Positions 57,273 through 64,000 of a stretch of 64,000 nucleotides of DNA are shown piece by piece; position 1 is the first letter of the stretch, and each line of letters starts with the position of its first letter. Below the pieces are notes generated by a model that had not been told where the DNA came from, searched no databases, and worked only from the letters and a program-made list of their open reading frames with translations. Position numbers and translations under genes: made by a program. The stretch covers positions 62,001 to 126,000 of the forward strand of contig JBFWXB010000005.1 in assembly GCA_050187875.1 (NCBI GenBank), read 5' to 3'. The DNA is from JAFKKS01 sp050187875. Its GTDB lineage: Bacteria; Pseudomonadota; Alphaproteobacteria; Rhizobiales; Xanthobacteraceae.

Positions 57273-58343
57273 TCATTGGTTCAACACGCGCGCGCGGGCG
57301 CGCGGCCACCACACCGACACGTGGTCTCCGGTCTTGAGCGCTTCGATGTCCGGGCTCCATCCAGGCTCGAGCGTCACCTCCTGGCCCGTCGCAATCTCGA
57401 CGAAGAGCCGCCACGTCTGGCCGACGAAAATCTTGTCGCGAAGCTTTCCGTCGATGCCGACGGCGTCGCTCGCGCCGTTGATGGCGCCGAGGCGGATCGC
57501 CTCAGGGCGGATCATCAGGCTCGTCGCGCTGCCGTCGGTCTCCGCCGTATAGGGGAGGGGAGCGGCATCGGCGGTGAGGCGCAGCCGCTTGTCCGCGTCG
57601 ACGACGCAATTGATCAGGTTCGCCTCACCGATGAAGTCGGCGACGTACCGCGACACCGGGTTGCTGTAGATCTCCTGGCCCGTGCCCAACTGCACGATCT
57701 CGCCGTGGCTCATGACGGCGATGCGATCCGACATCGCGAGCGCCTCTTCCTGGTCATGCGTCACATAGACGAAGGTGATGCCGAGAAGCTGATGCAGGCG
57801 CTTGAGCTCCGTCTGCATGCGCTTGCGCAGCTTGAGGTCAAGGGCGCCGAGTGGCTCGTCGAGAAGCAGCACGCGCGGCTCGTTGATGATGGCGCGCGCC
57901 AGCGCGATGCGCTGCTGCTGTCCGCCCGAGAGCTCGCGCGGATAGCGGCCGGCGAAATTCGCCATCCCGACGGTGTCGAGGACTTCGCCGACGCGGCGCG
58001 TGATGTCAGCGCGGGGCTTGCCGGCGCGCTTGGGGCCGAAGGCGATATTCTCCGCGACCGTCATATGCGGGAACAGCGCATAGTTCTGGAAAACGGTGTT
58101 CACGGGGCGCCGGTGCGGCGGCACGCCGTTCATGCGCTTGCCGCCGATCGTAATGACGCCCGATGTCGGATCGAGGAAGCCGGCGATGGCACGCAGGAGC
58201 GTCGTCTTCCCGCAGCCGCTCGGACCCAGCATGGAGAGGAACTCTCCACGCCGGATCCGCAGCGACACGCCTTTCAACGCCGGGACCGCACCGTAGGTCT
58301 TGACGACGTCCTCGATGACGATGAGGTCTTCCGCTCCGGTCAT
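57273..58343 (-). CDS. ABC transporter ATP-binding protein, PotA-like
   Basis: 356-residue ATPase. Walker A 'LGPSGCGKTTL', Q-loop 'TVFQNYALFPHM', signature 'LSGGQQQRIALA', Walker B 'VLLLDEPLGALD', H-loop 'YVTHDQEEAL', then a TOBE domain from about residue 240 ('EANLINCVVDAD...MIRPEAIRLG'). It lies between the binding protein (12 bases) and the PotB-like permease. Closely similar in design to the PotABC set at 14886-17625. Confidence 0.9.
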   Translation of the reverse strand: MTGAEDLIVIEDVVKTYGAVPALKGVSLRIRRGEFLSMLGPSGCGKTTLLRAIAGFLDPTSGVITIGGKRMNGVPPHRRPVNTVFQNYALFPHMTVAENIAFGPKRAGKPRADITRRVGEVLDTVGMANFAGRYPRELSGGQQQRIALARAIINEPRVLLLDEPLGALDLKLRKRMQTELKRLHQLLGITFVYVTHDQEEALAMSDRIAVMSHGEIVQLGTGQEIYSNPVSRYVADFIGEANLINCVVDADKRLRLTADAAPLPYTAETDGSATSLMIRPEAIRLGAINGASDAVGIDGKLRDKIFVGQTWRLFVEIATGQEVTLEPGWSPDIEALKTGDHVSVWWPRARARVLNQ

Positions 58344-58355
58344 CGCCGCGCCGGG

Positions 58356-59438
58356 CTACTTGCTGACCACGCGCCTGTTCCAGATTTCGACGATCTCATT
58401 GCGCTTTTCGGAAATGTAATTCCAATCCGGCATGATGAGACTGTCGACGGAGCCTTTCTCGCCCCACGGCATCTTCTTCTTGGCGTTGTCGCTGAGCTTG
58501 AGCTGCGCGGCCTTCAGCGGCGGGCCGAGGTAAAGCTTCTCACCGAGGCAATTGAGCGCGTCGGGGGTCATCGCGAAGTTCACGAATTTTTCCGCAGCCT
58601 TGCGCTTCGCCGAATTCTTGACGACGTGGATGCGTGTGTCGCCGGCCGGAACGCCCTCTTTCGGAATGGCGGCGGCGACCGGCATGTTCTGGTCGGCGAG
58701 CGACCAGGTGGCGTTGACGTAGTAAGCGCCGATGATGGCTTCACCGCTTTGAACGGCGCTCTGCACGATGCCGCTCGAGTCGTAATAGGCCGCCGCTTTG
58801 AGCTCGCGGAACTTGTTCACGACGGGATCGAAATTCGTCAACGTTCCGCCAAGCAGCTTGTTGAGGTGCAAGAAAAGCGGGATGAAGATCGCCTGCGCCG
58901 GACTGGGCGTGACGACGCGGCTTGCGTATTCCGGCTTCCACAAATCCCACCAGGATGTCGGCGCCGGGCTCACCTTGGTCGTGTTGTAGATGATGCCGGT
59001 CGAGTAGAAGCCCGTGCCGAGCGCATAGATCTTGCCGTCTTTCGTCTTGAAGACGCCGGTATCGACGAGGTTGGCGGCATTCGGCACAGCGGCCGGATCG
59101 AGCGCCTCGATAAGTCCCTCGGCTTGGGCCTGTTCGGAGAAGTTGCCGTCGAGCCACGCGACGTCGATCTCGGGCTTGCCCTTCTGCTGACGCATTTTCG
59201 TCAGCGTCACGGAGGAGACGGCGGGCTCGGCGACGACCTGGATATCCTTGTTGGCCTGGTTGAACGGGTCGATGATGCAGGCGCGCTGCGCCAGGTTCCA
59301 GACGCCACTATAGGTCGAGACATTGAGGCGTTCCTGCGCGCCGGCGGATGTCGTCAGGACGGTCGCCGTCAACAGGCCGAGAACGGCCGCGGATCGGCGA
59401 ATGGCCGAGTATGCGTCAATCGAATTGCGCTGTTTCAT
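58356..59438 (-). CDS. ABC transporter substrate-binding protein, PotD/PotF-like
   Basis: 360-residue periplasmic binding protein with a Sec signal peptide (SAAVLGLLTATVLTTSAGA-QE). The mature protein begins 'LNVSTYSGVWNLAQRACIIDPFNQ' and contains 'VVAEPAVSSVTLTKMRQQKGKPEIDVAWLDG', typical of the extracellular solute-binding family 1 group near PotD. GAGGGAAA precedes ATG 59438; residues encoded upstream are not signal-like. It serves the PotABC-like components that follow it. Confidence 0.87.
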   Translation of the reverse strand: MKQRNSIDAYSAIRRSAAVLGLLTATVLTTSAGAQERLNVSTYSGVWNLAQRACIIDPFNQANKDIQVVAEPAVSSVTLTKMRQQKGKPEIDVAWLDGNFSEQAQAEGLIEALDPAAVPNAANLVDTGVFKTKDGKIYALGTGFYSTGIIYNTTKVSPAPTSWWDLWKPEYASRVVTPSPAQAIFIPLFLHLNKLLGGTLTNFDPVVNKFRELKAAAYYDSSGIVQSAVQSGEAIIGAYYVNATWSLADQNMPVAAAIPKEGVPAGDTRIHVVKNSAKRKAAEKFVNFAMTPDALNCLGEKLYLGPPLKAAQLKLSDNAKKKMPWGEKGSVDSLIMPDWNYISEKRNEIVEIWNRRVVSK

Positions 59439-59506
59439 CTTCGTTTCCCTCTCTGGCTGGACGATGTGTATCGCCACGTGCCGCCTCGCCCGAGGCGTTC
59501 ACATTT

Positions 59507-61117
59507 TCAGAGTTCGCGAAGCGCGTTGAACTGTGCAACGTACCCCGATGGGTCGATCCGCGCTCCAATCACGGTTGTGCGACCCGACTTCACCGCGGCG
59601 CTGAGTGCATCGCCCAACGCGTTTTCGGTGTCGACGATGGCGCCATCGGCGCCAAAACTATGTGCAAGCTTCTCCCAATCGCAGCCGCCGAGATGAACGC
59701 CGTAGGTCGGCAAGCCTTTGATCTCCTGTTTCACGCGAATGAGGCCGATCTCCTGGTCGTCGAGAACGACGACGACGATCGGCAAATTCTCCTTCACTGA
59801 GGTCTGCAACTCGGCGATCGCCATCATGAAGCCGCCGTCGCCCGAGAACGCGACGACGGGACGGTTCGGATGCGCGAGGCGCGCGCCAAGGGCGCCGGGC
59901 ACCGCATAGCCCATCGAGCCGAGGCCGTTCGAGGTCAGGAATTCGCGCGGCCCGTAGGATTGCCACTTCTGCACGACGAGAAGGCGGCTCGCGCCGGCGT
60001 CGCAGGTCGCGATCGTCTCGCGCGGCAGGACGGCGCGTGCGACCTCCATCGCCCGCTGCGGCGACAGGCCCCGCGCCGGCGTATCGAGCGCGGCGATGAC
60101 GTCGCGGCGGAACGTGTCGGCGGCGCGCTCGCCCCAATTGCCGCCTTCGCTGGCCCATCGCGTCAGCGCCGTCAGAAGCGGCTTGAGATCGCCCTGCATT
60201 TCGAGGGTCGCGGGCACCAAGGCGTCGAAGCTCGGCCCGCTCGCGAGGCTGAGCACGGGCAGCGTATAGGGCCAGGGTTTCGGCTGCAGCTCGATCGCAT
60301 CGAGACCGACGGTGATGATGAGGTCGGATTCTTGGATGAGCTTGCGCTCGATCAGGCCGCCGATGATGCAGCCCGCGCGCAGTGGGTGATCTTCGGGGAT
60401 GACGCCTTTGCACTTCGAAGTTGTGAGGACCGGCGCGCCGAGCCGCTCGGCGAGCGCCACGAGCTCCTGCGAGGCGCGCGCCCAGAGGACGCCAAGGCCG
60501 ACGAGAATGATCGGGCGGCGCGACTTCGCAATCAGCGCGAGCGGCTCCGCGAGAGCGGCGCGATCAGGGGCGATCGGAACGACATTGGGGAGGAGCGTGC
60601 CTTCGGCGACGAGGTCGGCCGCCTTCTGCGTCGTCTCGCTCTGGGGCATGTCGAATTGCACGGGGCCAGGCGGCGTTCCCGTCGCGGTACGAATGGCGCG
60701 CCGCACCTGCTGGCGCACGGTCTTCGCCTGGATGGCGGTTTGCCACTTGGTGATCGGCGCATAGAGCGCCTGTTGATTGAGCCGCTGCCGCAACCCGGTC
60801 TCGTAGGTCGGCAGCGAATATTGATCCGTGATGGCGATGAGCGGGCAACGGTCCATGAAGGCGTGCGCGACGCCGTTGACCATATTCGCCGCGCCCGGAC
60901 CGCGCGTTGACAGGCAGATGCCGGGTGAGCCGGTGATCTCGCCCCAGGTCGACGCGAGCATCGCGCCGGCGGTTTCCTGCTTCATCAGGATGAAGCGCAT
61001 GTCGCGCTCGCGCGCCGCCTGCATCAGCTCGACGGATTCGCCGCCGGGATGCCCGACGATGAACGGGGTGCCCGCGTCGCGGAACGCTTCGACCAAAACT
61101 TCAACCGTTGTGGACAA
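59507..61117 (-). CDS. Thiamine-pyrophosphate enzyme, acetolactate synthase/benzoylformate decarboxylase-like
   Basis: 536-residue TPP enzyme with the three-domain layout of acetolactate synthase-like proteins. The PYR domain has the cofactor-activating Glu in 'FILMKQETAGAMLAS' and 'CLSTRGPGAANMVNGVAHAFMD'. The PP domain has the Mg site 'FSGDGGFMMAIAELQ' followed by 'VVLDDQEIG', where Asp replaces the usual Asn. The start is taken as TTG 61117, overlapping hyuA by 17 bases; a longer frame inside hyuA looks spurious. In the hyuAB-ABC operon it probably decarboxylates or carboligates an oxo-acid. Not an obvious Xsc or IlvB. Confidence 0.8.
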   Translation of the reverse strand: MSTTVEVLVEAFRDAGTPFIVGHPGGESVELMQAARERDMRFILMKQETAGAMLASTWGEITGSPGICLSTRGPGAANMVNGVAHAFMDRCPLIAITDQYSLPTYETGLRQRLNQQALYAPITKWQTAIQAKTVRQQVRRAIRTATGTPPGPVQFDMPQSETTQKAADLVAEGTLLPNVVPIAPDRAALAEPLALIAKSRRPIILVGLGVLWARASQELVALAERLGAPVLTTSKCKGVIPEDHPLRAGCIIGGLIERKLIQESDLIITVGLDAIELQPKPWPYTLPVLSLASGPSFDALVPATLEMQGDLKPLLTALTRWASEGGNWGERAADTFRRDVIAALDTPARGLSPQRAMEVARAVLPRETIATCDAGASRLLVVQKWQSYGPREFLTSNGLGSMGYAVPGALGARLAHPNRPVVAFSGDGGFMMAIAELQTSVKENLPIVVVVLDDQEIGLIRVKQEIKGLPTYGVHLGGCDWEKLAHSFGADGAIVDTENALGDALSAAVKSGRTTVIGARIDPSGYVAQFNALREL

Positions 61118-63290
61118 GTTCGCCGCTCTTCTTGTTGGCGCCGGCCGACGTGGCCGCGCCGATCTCCATGACGAGATTGAAATGCTTGTCGATCGTCGCG
61201 CGCGCATCCGGACCGATCACGACGGTCGACTCGCGCTCCTCGACGATGGCGGGGCCGGCGATCGTGTCGCCAGGCTTCAGCGCATAACGATTGTAGACGT
61301 CGCACGACACGAAGCCGGTGTCGGGAAAGTGAGCCTTGCGCGTGCCCTTCTTCGCCGGTCCGCGCGCATCGCCGCGATTGGCGAAGTTGAGGCCGACGTC
61401 GGGCGTGTTGCCCTGTGCGGTGAGGCGCCAGCTCAAGGCTTCGATCGGCACGGACGTCACGCGGCGTCCGAACAGCGTCTGATAGCTTTCGTAGAAGGAG
61501 GCCTGCAGCGCGTCGAGCGTATGTGGCCCGAGAGAGCCTTCGGGCACCGGGACATTGATCTCGAAGCCCTGGCCGACATAGCGCATGTCGGCCTGGCGCT
61601 GCACACGGAATTCGCGCGCGCCGGCTTCGGCCAAAAGGCGCTCCGCCTGCCGCGTCATGTCGTCGAAGAGGCCGTTCAGGTGGTCCCAGTCGATGGCGTC
61701 GAGCCGCGACATGTAGCTGCGCACGTAATCGATCGCGAAGGGCGCGACGAGGAACCCGAGCGCCGACATCACCCCGGCGCCGAGCGGACAGATCACGCGA
61801 TCGACCTTCAGGAGCTTGGCAACGCCGTAAGCATGCACCGGTCCGGCGCCGCCGAAGGCGATGAGGCTGTAGCGGCGCGGGTCGCGGCCCTTCTCGGCGA
61901 TGTACATGCGGGTCGCGGCCGCCATGTTCTCATTGACGATGCTGTGGATGCCCGCCGCGGCCTGCGTGACCGTCATACCGAGCGGGGCGGCCATCCGCGC
62001 TTCGACACCTTTCTCGACTGCGCGCGTATCCAGCCCCATGTCGCCGCCGAGAAAATAGTCGGGCGAAAGGTATCCGAGCAGCAGGTCGGCATCGGTGACG
62101 GTCGGCTCCGTGCCGCCGGCGCCGTAGCAGATGGGCCCAGGATCGGAGCCCGCGCTATCCGGTCCGACTTTGGCGAGGCCCATGCGATCGACGCGCGCGA
62201 TGGAGCCGCCGCCGGCGCCGATCTCGATCATGTCGATCACGGGGACTTTGAGCGGAATGCCGGAACCCTTGCGGAAGCGGCGGACGCGCGCCGCCTCAAA
62301 CTCATGCGCGTGTTCCGGCCTGCCGTTCTCGATCAGGCACATCTTCGCGGTCGTGCCGCCCATGTCGAACGAGATGAGGTCTTTGACGCCGGTCAGGCGG
62401 CTGTAGAAGGCCGCCGCCATGGCGCCGGCGGCGGGGCCGGATTCGATCAGGCGAACCGGGAAATCCTGCGCGGCGCGGATGGTGGTGAGCCCGCCGCCCG
62501 AGAGCATCACGTGCAGCGTGCCGCTGAGCCCCATCTCGCGAAGCTTGGTCTGCAGACGCTCCAGATAGCCCTGCATCAGCGGCTGGACGTAGGCGTTGGC
62601 GCAGGCCGTGTTCGCGCGCTCGAACTCGCGGATTTCCGGAGCCACTTCCGACGAGATGCAGATCGGGATGTCGCCGAGGACCTCCATCAGTGCCTGCTTC
62701 GCCACCCTTTCGTGGGCGTCGTTGCGATAGGAATGGAGGAGGCATACGGAGACGGCTTCGCAACCTTGCGCTTTGAGCTCGCGTCCCGCCTGGCGCACGG
62801 CCTCCGGATCGAGGGGGCGCAAGACGGTCCCGTCCGCATCGATCCGCTCGTCGACTTCGAGGCGCAAGGGGCGCGGGACCAGCGGCTCCGGCATCTCGAA
62901 GAACAAGTCGTAGAGATCGTAGCGGATCTCGCGCCCCATCTCGATCGAGTCGCGAAAACCCTTGGTGGTGATGAGCCCGACCTTCGCGCCCTTGCGCTCG
63001 ATCACCGTATTGGTGACAAGCGTCGTGCCGTGCACGACGGCGTCGACCGCGGAGATGACTGTTTCGGCCTCGCGGAGAAGGACCTCCGTGCCTTCGAGAA
63101 TGGCCCGGCTCGGGTCTCCCGACGACGTCAGCCGTTTTCCGGTGAAGACGATGCCACGGTGATCGTCGACGAGAACGAAGTCGGTGAAGGTCCCGCCGAC
63201 GTCGACGCCGACGCGGATGCGCGGCTTGTCCTTGGCTTTGTGCTTGTCGGACCGGCGGTCATTGCTCGCGTGCACGCTCGTCTCCGTCAC
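61101..63290 (-). CDS. hyuA: Hydantoinase A/oxoprolinase family subunit (second copy)
   Basis: 729-residue ATP-binding alpha subunit of an ATP-dependent hydantoinase/oxoprolinase. 'RIRVGVDVGGTFTDFVLVDD' (phosphate 1), 'VVHGTTLVTNTVIERKG', 'LISFDMGGTTAKMCLIENG' and 'VIDMIEIGAGGGSIARVDRMG' are the family blocks, and the C-terminal 'GFEINVPVPEGSLG' region is complete. It overlaps hyuB upstream (ATGA at 63287-63290) and the TPP gene downstream. Clearly divergent from the first copy at 11730-13835, so not a recent duplication. Confidence 0.9.
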   Translation of the reverse strand: MTETSVHASNDRRSDKHKAKDKPRIRVGVDVGGTFTDFVLVDDHRGIVFTGKRLTSSGDPSRAILEGTEVLLREAETVISAVDAVVHGTTLVTNTVIERKGAKVGLITTKGFRDSIEMGREIRYDLYDLFFEMPEPLVPRPLRLEVDERIDADGTVLRPLDPEAVRQAGRELKAQGCEAVSVCLLHSYRNDAHERVAKQALMEVLGDIPICISSEVAPEIREFERANTACANAYVQPLMQGYLERLQTKLREMGLSGTLHVMLSGGGLTTIRAAQDFPVRLIESGPAAGAMAAAFYSRLTGVKDLISFDMGGTTAKMCLIENGRPEHAHEFEAARVRRFRKGSGIPLKVPVIDMIEIGAGGGSIARVDRMGLAKVGPDSAGSDPGPICYGAGGTEPTVTDADLLLGYLSPDYFLGGDMGLDTRAVEKGVEARMAAPLGMTVTQAAAGIHSIVNENMAAATRMYIAEKGRDPRRYSLIAFGGAGPVHAYGVAKLLKVDRVICPLGAGVMSALGFLVAPFAIDYVRSYMSRLDAIDWDHLNGLFDDMTRQAERLLAEAGAREFRVQRQADMRYVGQGFEINVPVPEGSLGPHTLDALQASFYESYQTLFGRRVTSVPIEALSWRLTAQGNTPDVGLNFANRGDARGPAKKGTRKAHFPDTGFVSCDVYNRYALKPGDTIAGPAIVEERESTVVIGPDARATIDKHFNLVMEIGAATSAGANKKSGELVHNG

Positions 63291-64000
63291 ACTTTGACAT
63301 TGTAGTCACGCAGCGCCGCCTCTTTCGAGACGTAGCCCGCCGCCACATCGCGTCGCACGGCCTCATGGTCACGCTCGGCCGGTTCGCCGTATCCGCCGCC
63401 GCCACTGAAGCGCATGGTCAGGCGATCCTTCGGCTTCAGCGTGGTGCGTGATTTCGGATGCGGCTTGGTGCCGTCCGCGAGCTCGACGCGCACGAGCCCG
63501 CCGGCGCCGCCGCCGAACAAGCCCTGCGCCGCGTATTTCTGGCGGTCGGACAGCATCGACAGGCGCAACGGGCCCGGCGCGGTCACCTCGATCTCGACCT
63601 CTTGGCCGAGGCCGCCGCGAAACTTTCCGATGCCGCCGGAGTCCGGCGTGAACTCCTTGCGCCAGACAAGGAGCGGCGAAATCGCCTCGAACGCCTCGAT
63701 GCTGCCGGAACCGGTGTTGGTCGGGAACGCGATGCAGGAGTGGCCGTCGCTGGTCGGCGTCGCACCCATGCCGCCGGCGGCAAAGAACACTTGCGAAAAG
63801 CGCTGTCCGTGCTGGTCGAGGCCGCTGTAGACGGAGCGCAGCGTCGGCGCGCTGCCGCATTCGGCGATGACCTGATTGGGAATCGCCTGCGAAAGCGCGC
63901 CGTAGATTGCTCCGGCGAGCAGGTGACCGGTGAGCTGCCGTGCGCTGCACGGCGCCGGGTAGCGCGGATTGAGCAGGCAACCGAGCGGTGCGTCGACGGT
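63287..64000 (-). CDS. hyuB: Hydantoinase B/oxoprolinase family subunit (second copy, 5' part missing)
   Basis: C-terminal 237 residues of a HyuB beta subunit; the gene enters from the right edge. Visible blocks are 'VDAPLGCLLNPRYPAPCSARQLTGHLLAGAIYGAL' (split by normal spacing), 'VFFAAGGMGATPTSDGHSCIAFP', 'RKEFTPDSGGIGKFRGGLGQEVEIEV' and the glycine-rich end 'MRFSGGGGYGEP'. The stop overlaps the hyuA start. It is the first visible gene of the long minus-strand operon ending at 54564. Confidence 0.88.
   Translation of the reverse strand, partial: TVDAPLGCLLNPRYPAPCSARQLTGHLLAGAIYGALSQAIPNQVIAECGSAPTLRSVYSGLDQHGQRFSQVFFAAGGMGATPTSDGHSCIAFPTNTGSGSIEAFEAISPLLVWRKEFTPDSGGIGKFRGGLGQEVEIEVTAPGPLRLSMLSDRQKYAAQGLFGGGAGGLVRVELADGTKPHPKSRTTLKPKDRLTMRFSGGGGYGEPAERDHEAVRRDVAAGYVSKEAALRDYNVKV

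Noticed and set aside
57276..59696. Very long plus-strand open frame (about 806 codons) opposite the ABC transporter genes
   Set aside because: It is antisense to clearly recognisable ATPase and binding-protein genes, and its translation is Arg/His/Asp/Gly-rich low-complexity sequence typical of GC-rich shadow frames.
60828..63305. Plus-strand open frame of about 825 codons opposite hyuA
   Set aside because: Antisense shadow of a well-supported HyuA; no recognisable domain and composition typical of the complementary frame.
1..64000. Search for tRNA, rRNA, CRISPR arrays, insertion sequences, prophage or toxin-antitoxin genes
   Set aside because: Nothing recognisable was found by eye on either strand; the repeats seen are short palindromes only, without regularly spaced spacers or transposase genes.

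Overview
The window is GC-rich, densely packed alphaproteobacterial chromosome. It most resembles Hyphomicrobiales of the Bradyrhizobium/Xanthobacteraceae type, judging by the fixL-fixJ-receiver-fixK order next to a cbb3 oxidase operon, an NdvA-type glucan exporter, an Aap-type amino-acid transporter and many PotABCD-type ABC systems. No rRNA, tRNA, CRISPR array, insertion sequence or phage gene was recognised. All homology calls were made by eye from motifs and gene context.

Layout. (1) 1-2160, minus: a zinc-less MDR dehydrogenase, a 6-pyruvoyl-tetrahydropterin synthase-like protein with eroded active-site motifs, and a glycosyltransferase cut by the left edge. (2) 2272-8961: a probable periplasmic-glucan locus with OpgH glucosyltransferase, an FkbM methyltransferase, an NdvA-like exporter and a membrane sulfatase-fold phosphoglycerol-transferase-like protein, plus a monohaem cytochrome c. 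(3) 9065-26367: a one-component regulator, hyuAB (ATP-dependent hydantoinase/oxoprolinase), a DpaA-like gene with PotABC-type transport genes, and a divergent operon of FAD oxidase, SDR and two periplasmic-binding proteins around an ATPase and a fused permease, ending in a tartrate/isopropylmalate-type dehydrogenase. (4) 26385-32450, minus: a GntR regulator heading an aapJQMP-like amino-acid ABC operon that ends in a class V aminotransferase. (5) 32507-45061: the micro-oxic respiration island. It holds ccoNOQP, a small membrane protein, a DUF2189 protein, ccoI, ccoS, nnrS and a DUF6455 gene, then fixL, fixJ, a receiver-only protein and fixK. Three sites of the form TTGA-N6-(T/G)CAA lie before ccoN, before the DUF6455 gene and before the receiver gene. 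(6) 45480-64000: a thioesterase and an MFS carrier, then long minus-strand catabolic operons. One holds a branched-chain-type aminotransferase, SDR, amino-acid ABC transporter and a split ComDE-type decarboxylase. The other enters from the right edge as hyuB, hyuA, TPP enzyme, PotDABC-type ABC transporter and Ldh-family dehydrogenase, with a GntR regulator between the two.

How the genes work together. The fix/cco island reads as a complete oxygen circuit. FixL binds haem (proximal His210, distal-side Arg230) and signals to FixJ, FixJ is expected to drive fixK, and FixK to activate the high-affinity oxidase. The receiver-only gene, with a perfect FixK box, is a candidate feedback element. The catabolic regions repeat one theme twice: ATP-dependent amide/lactam opening (HyuAB), a dedicated ABC importer, a near-duplicate SDR and 2-oxo-acid enzymes. 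A palindrome of the form TTGTATAC overlaps the predicted -10 box at three of these promoters (hyuA, the FAD oxidase, comD), which suggests one regulator controls both regions. The substrate cannot be named from sequence alone.
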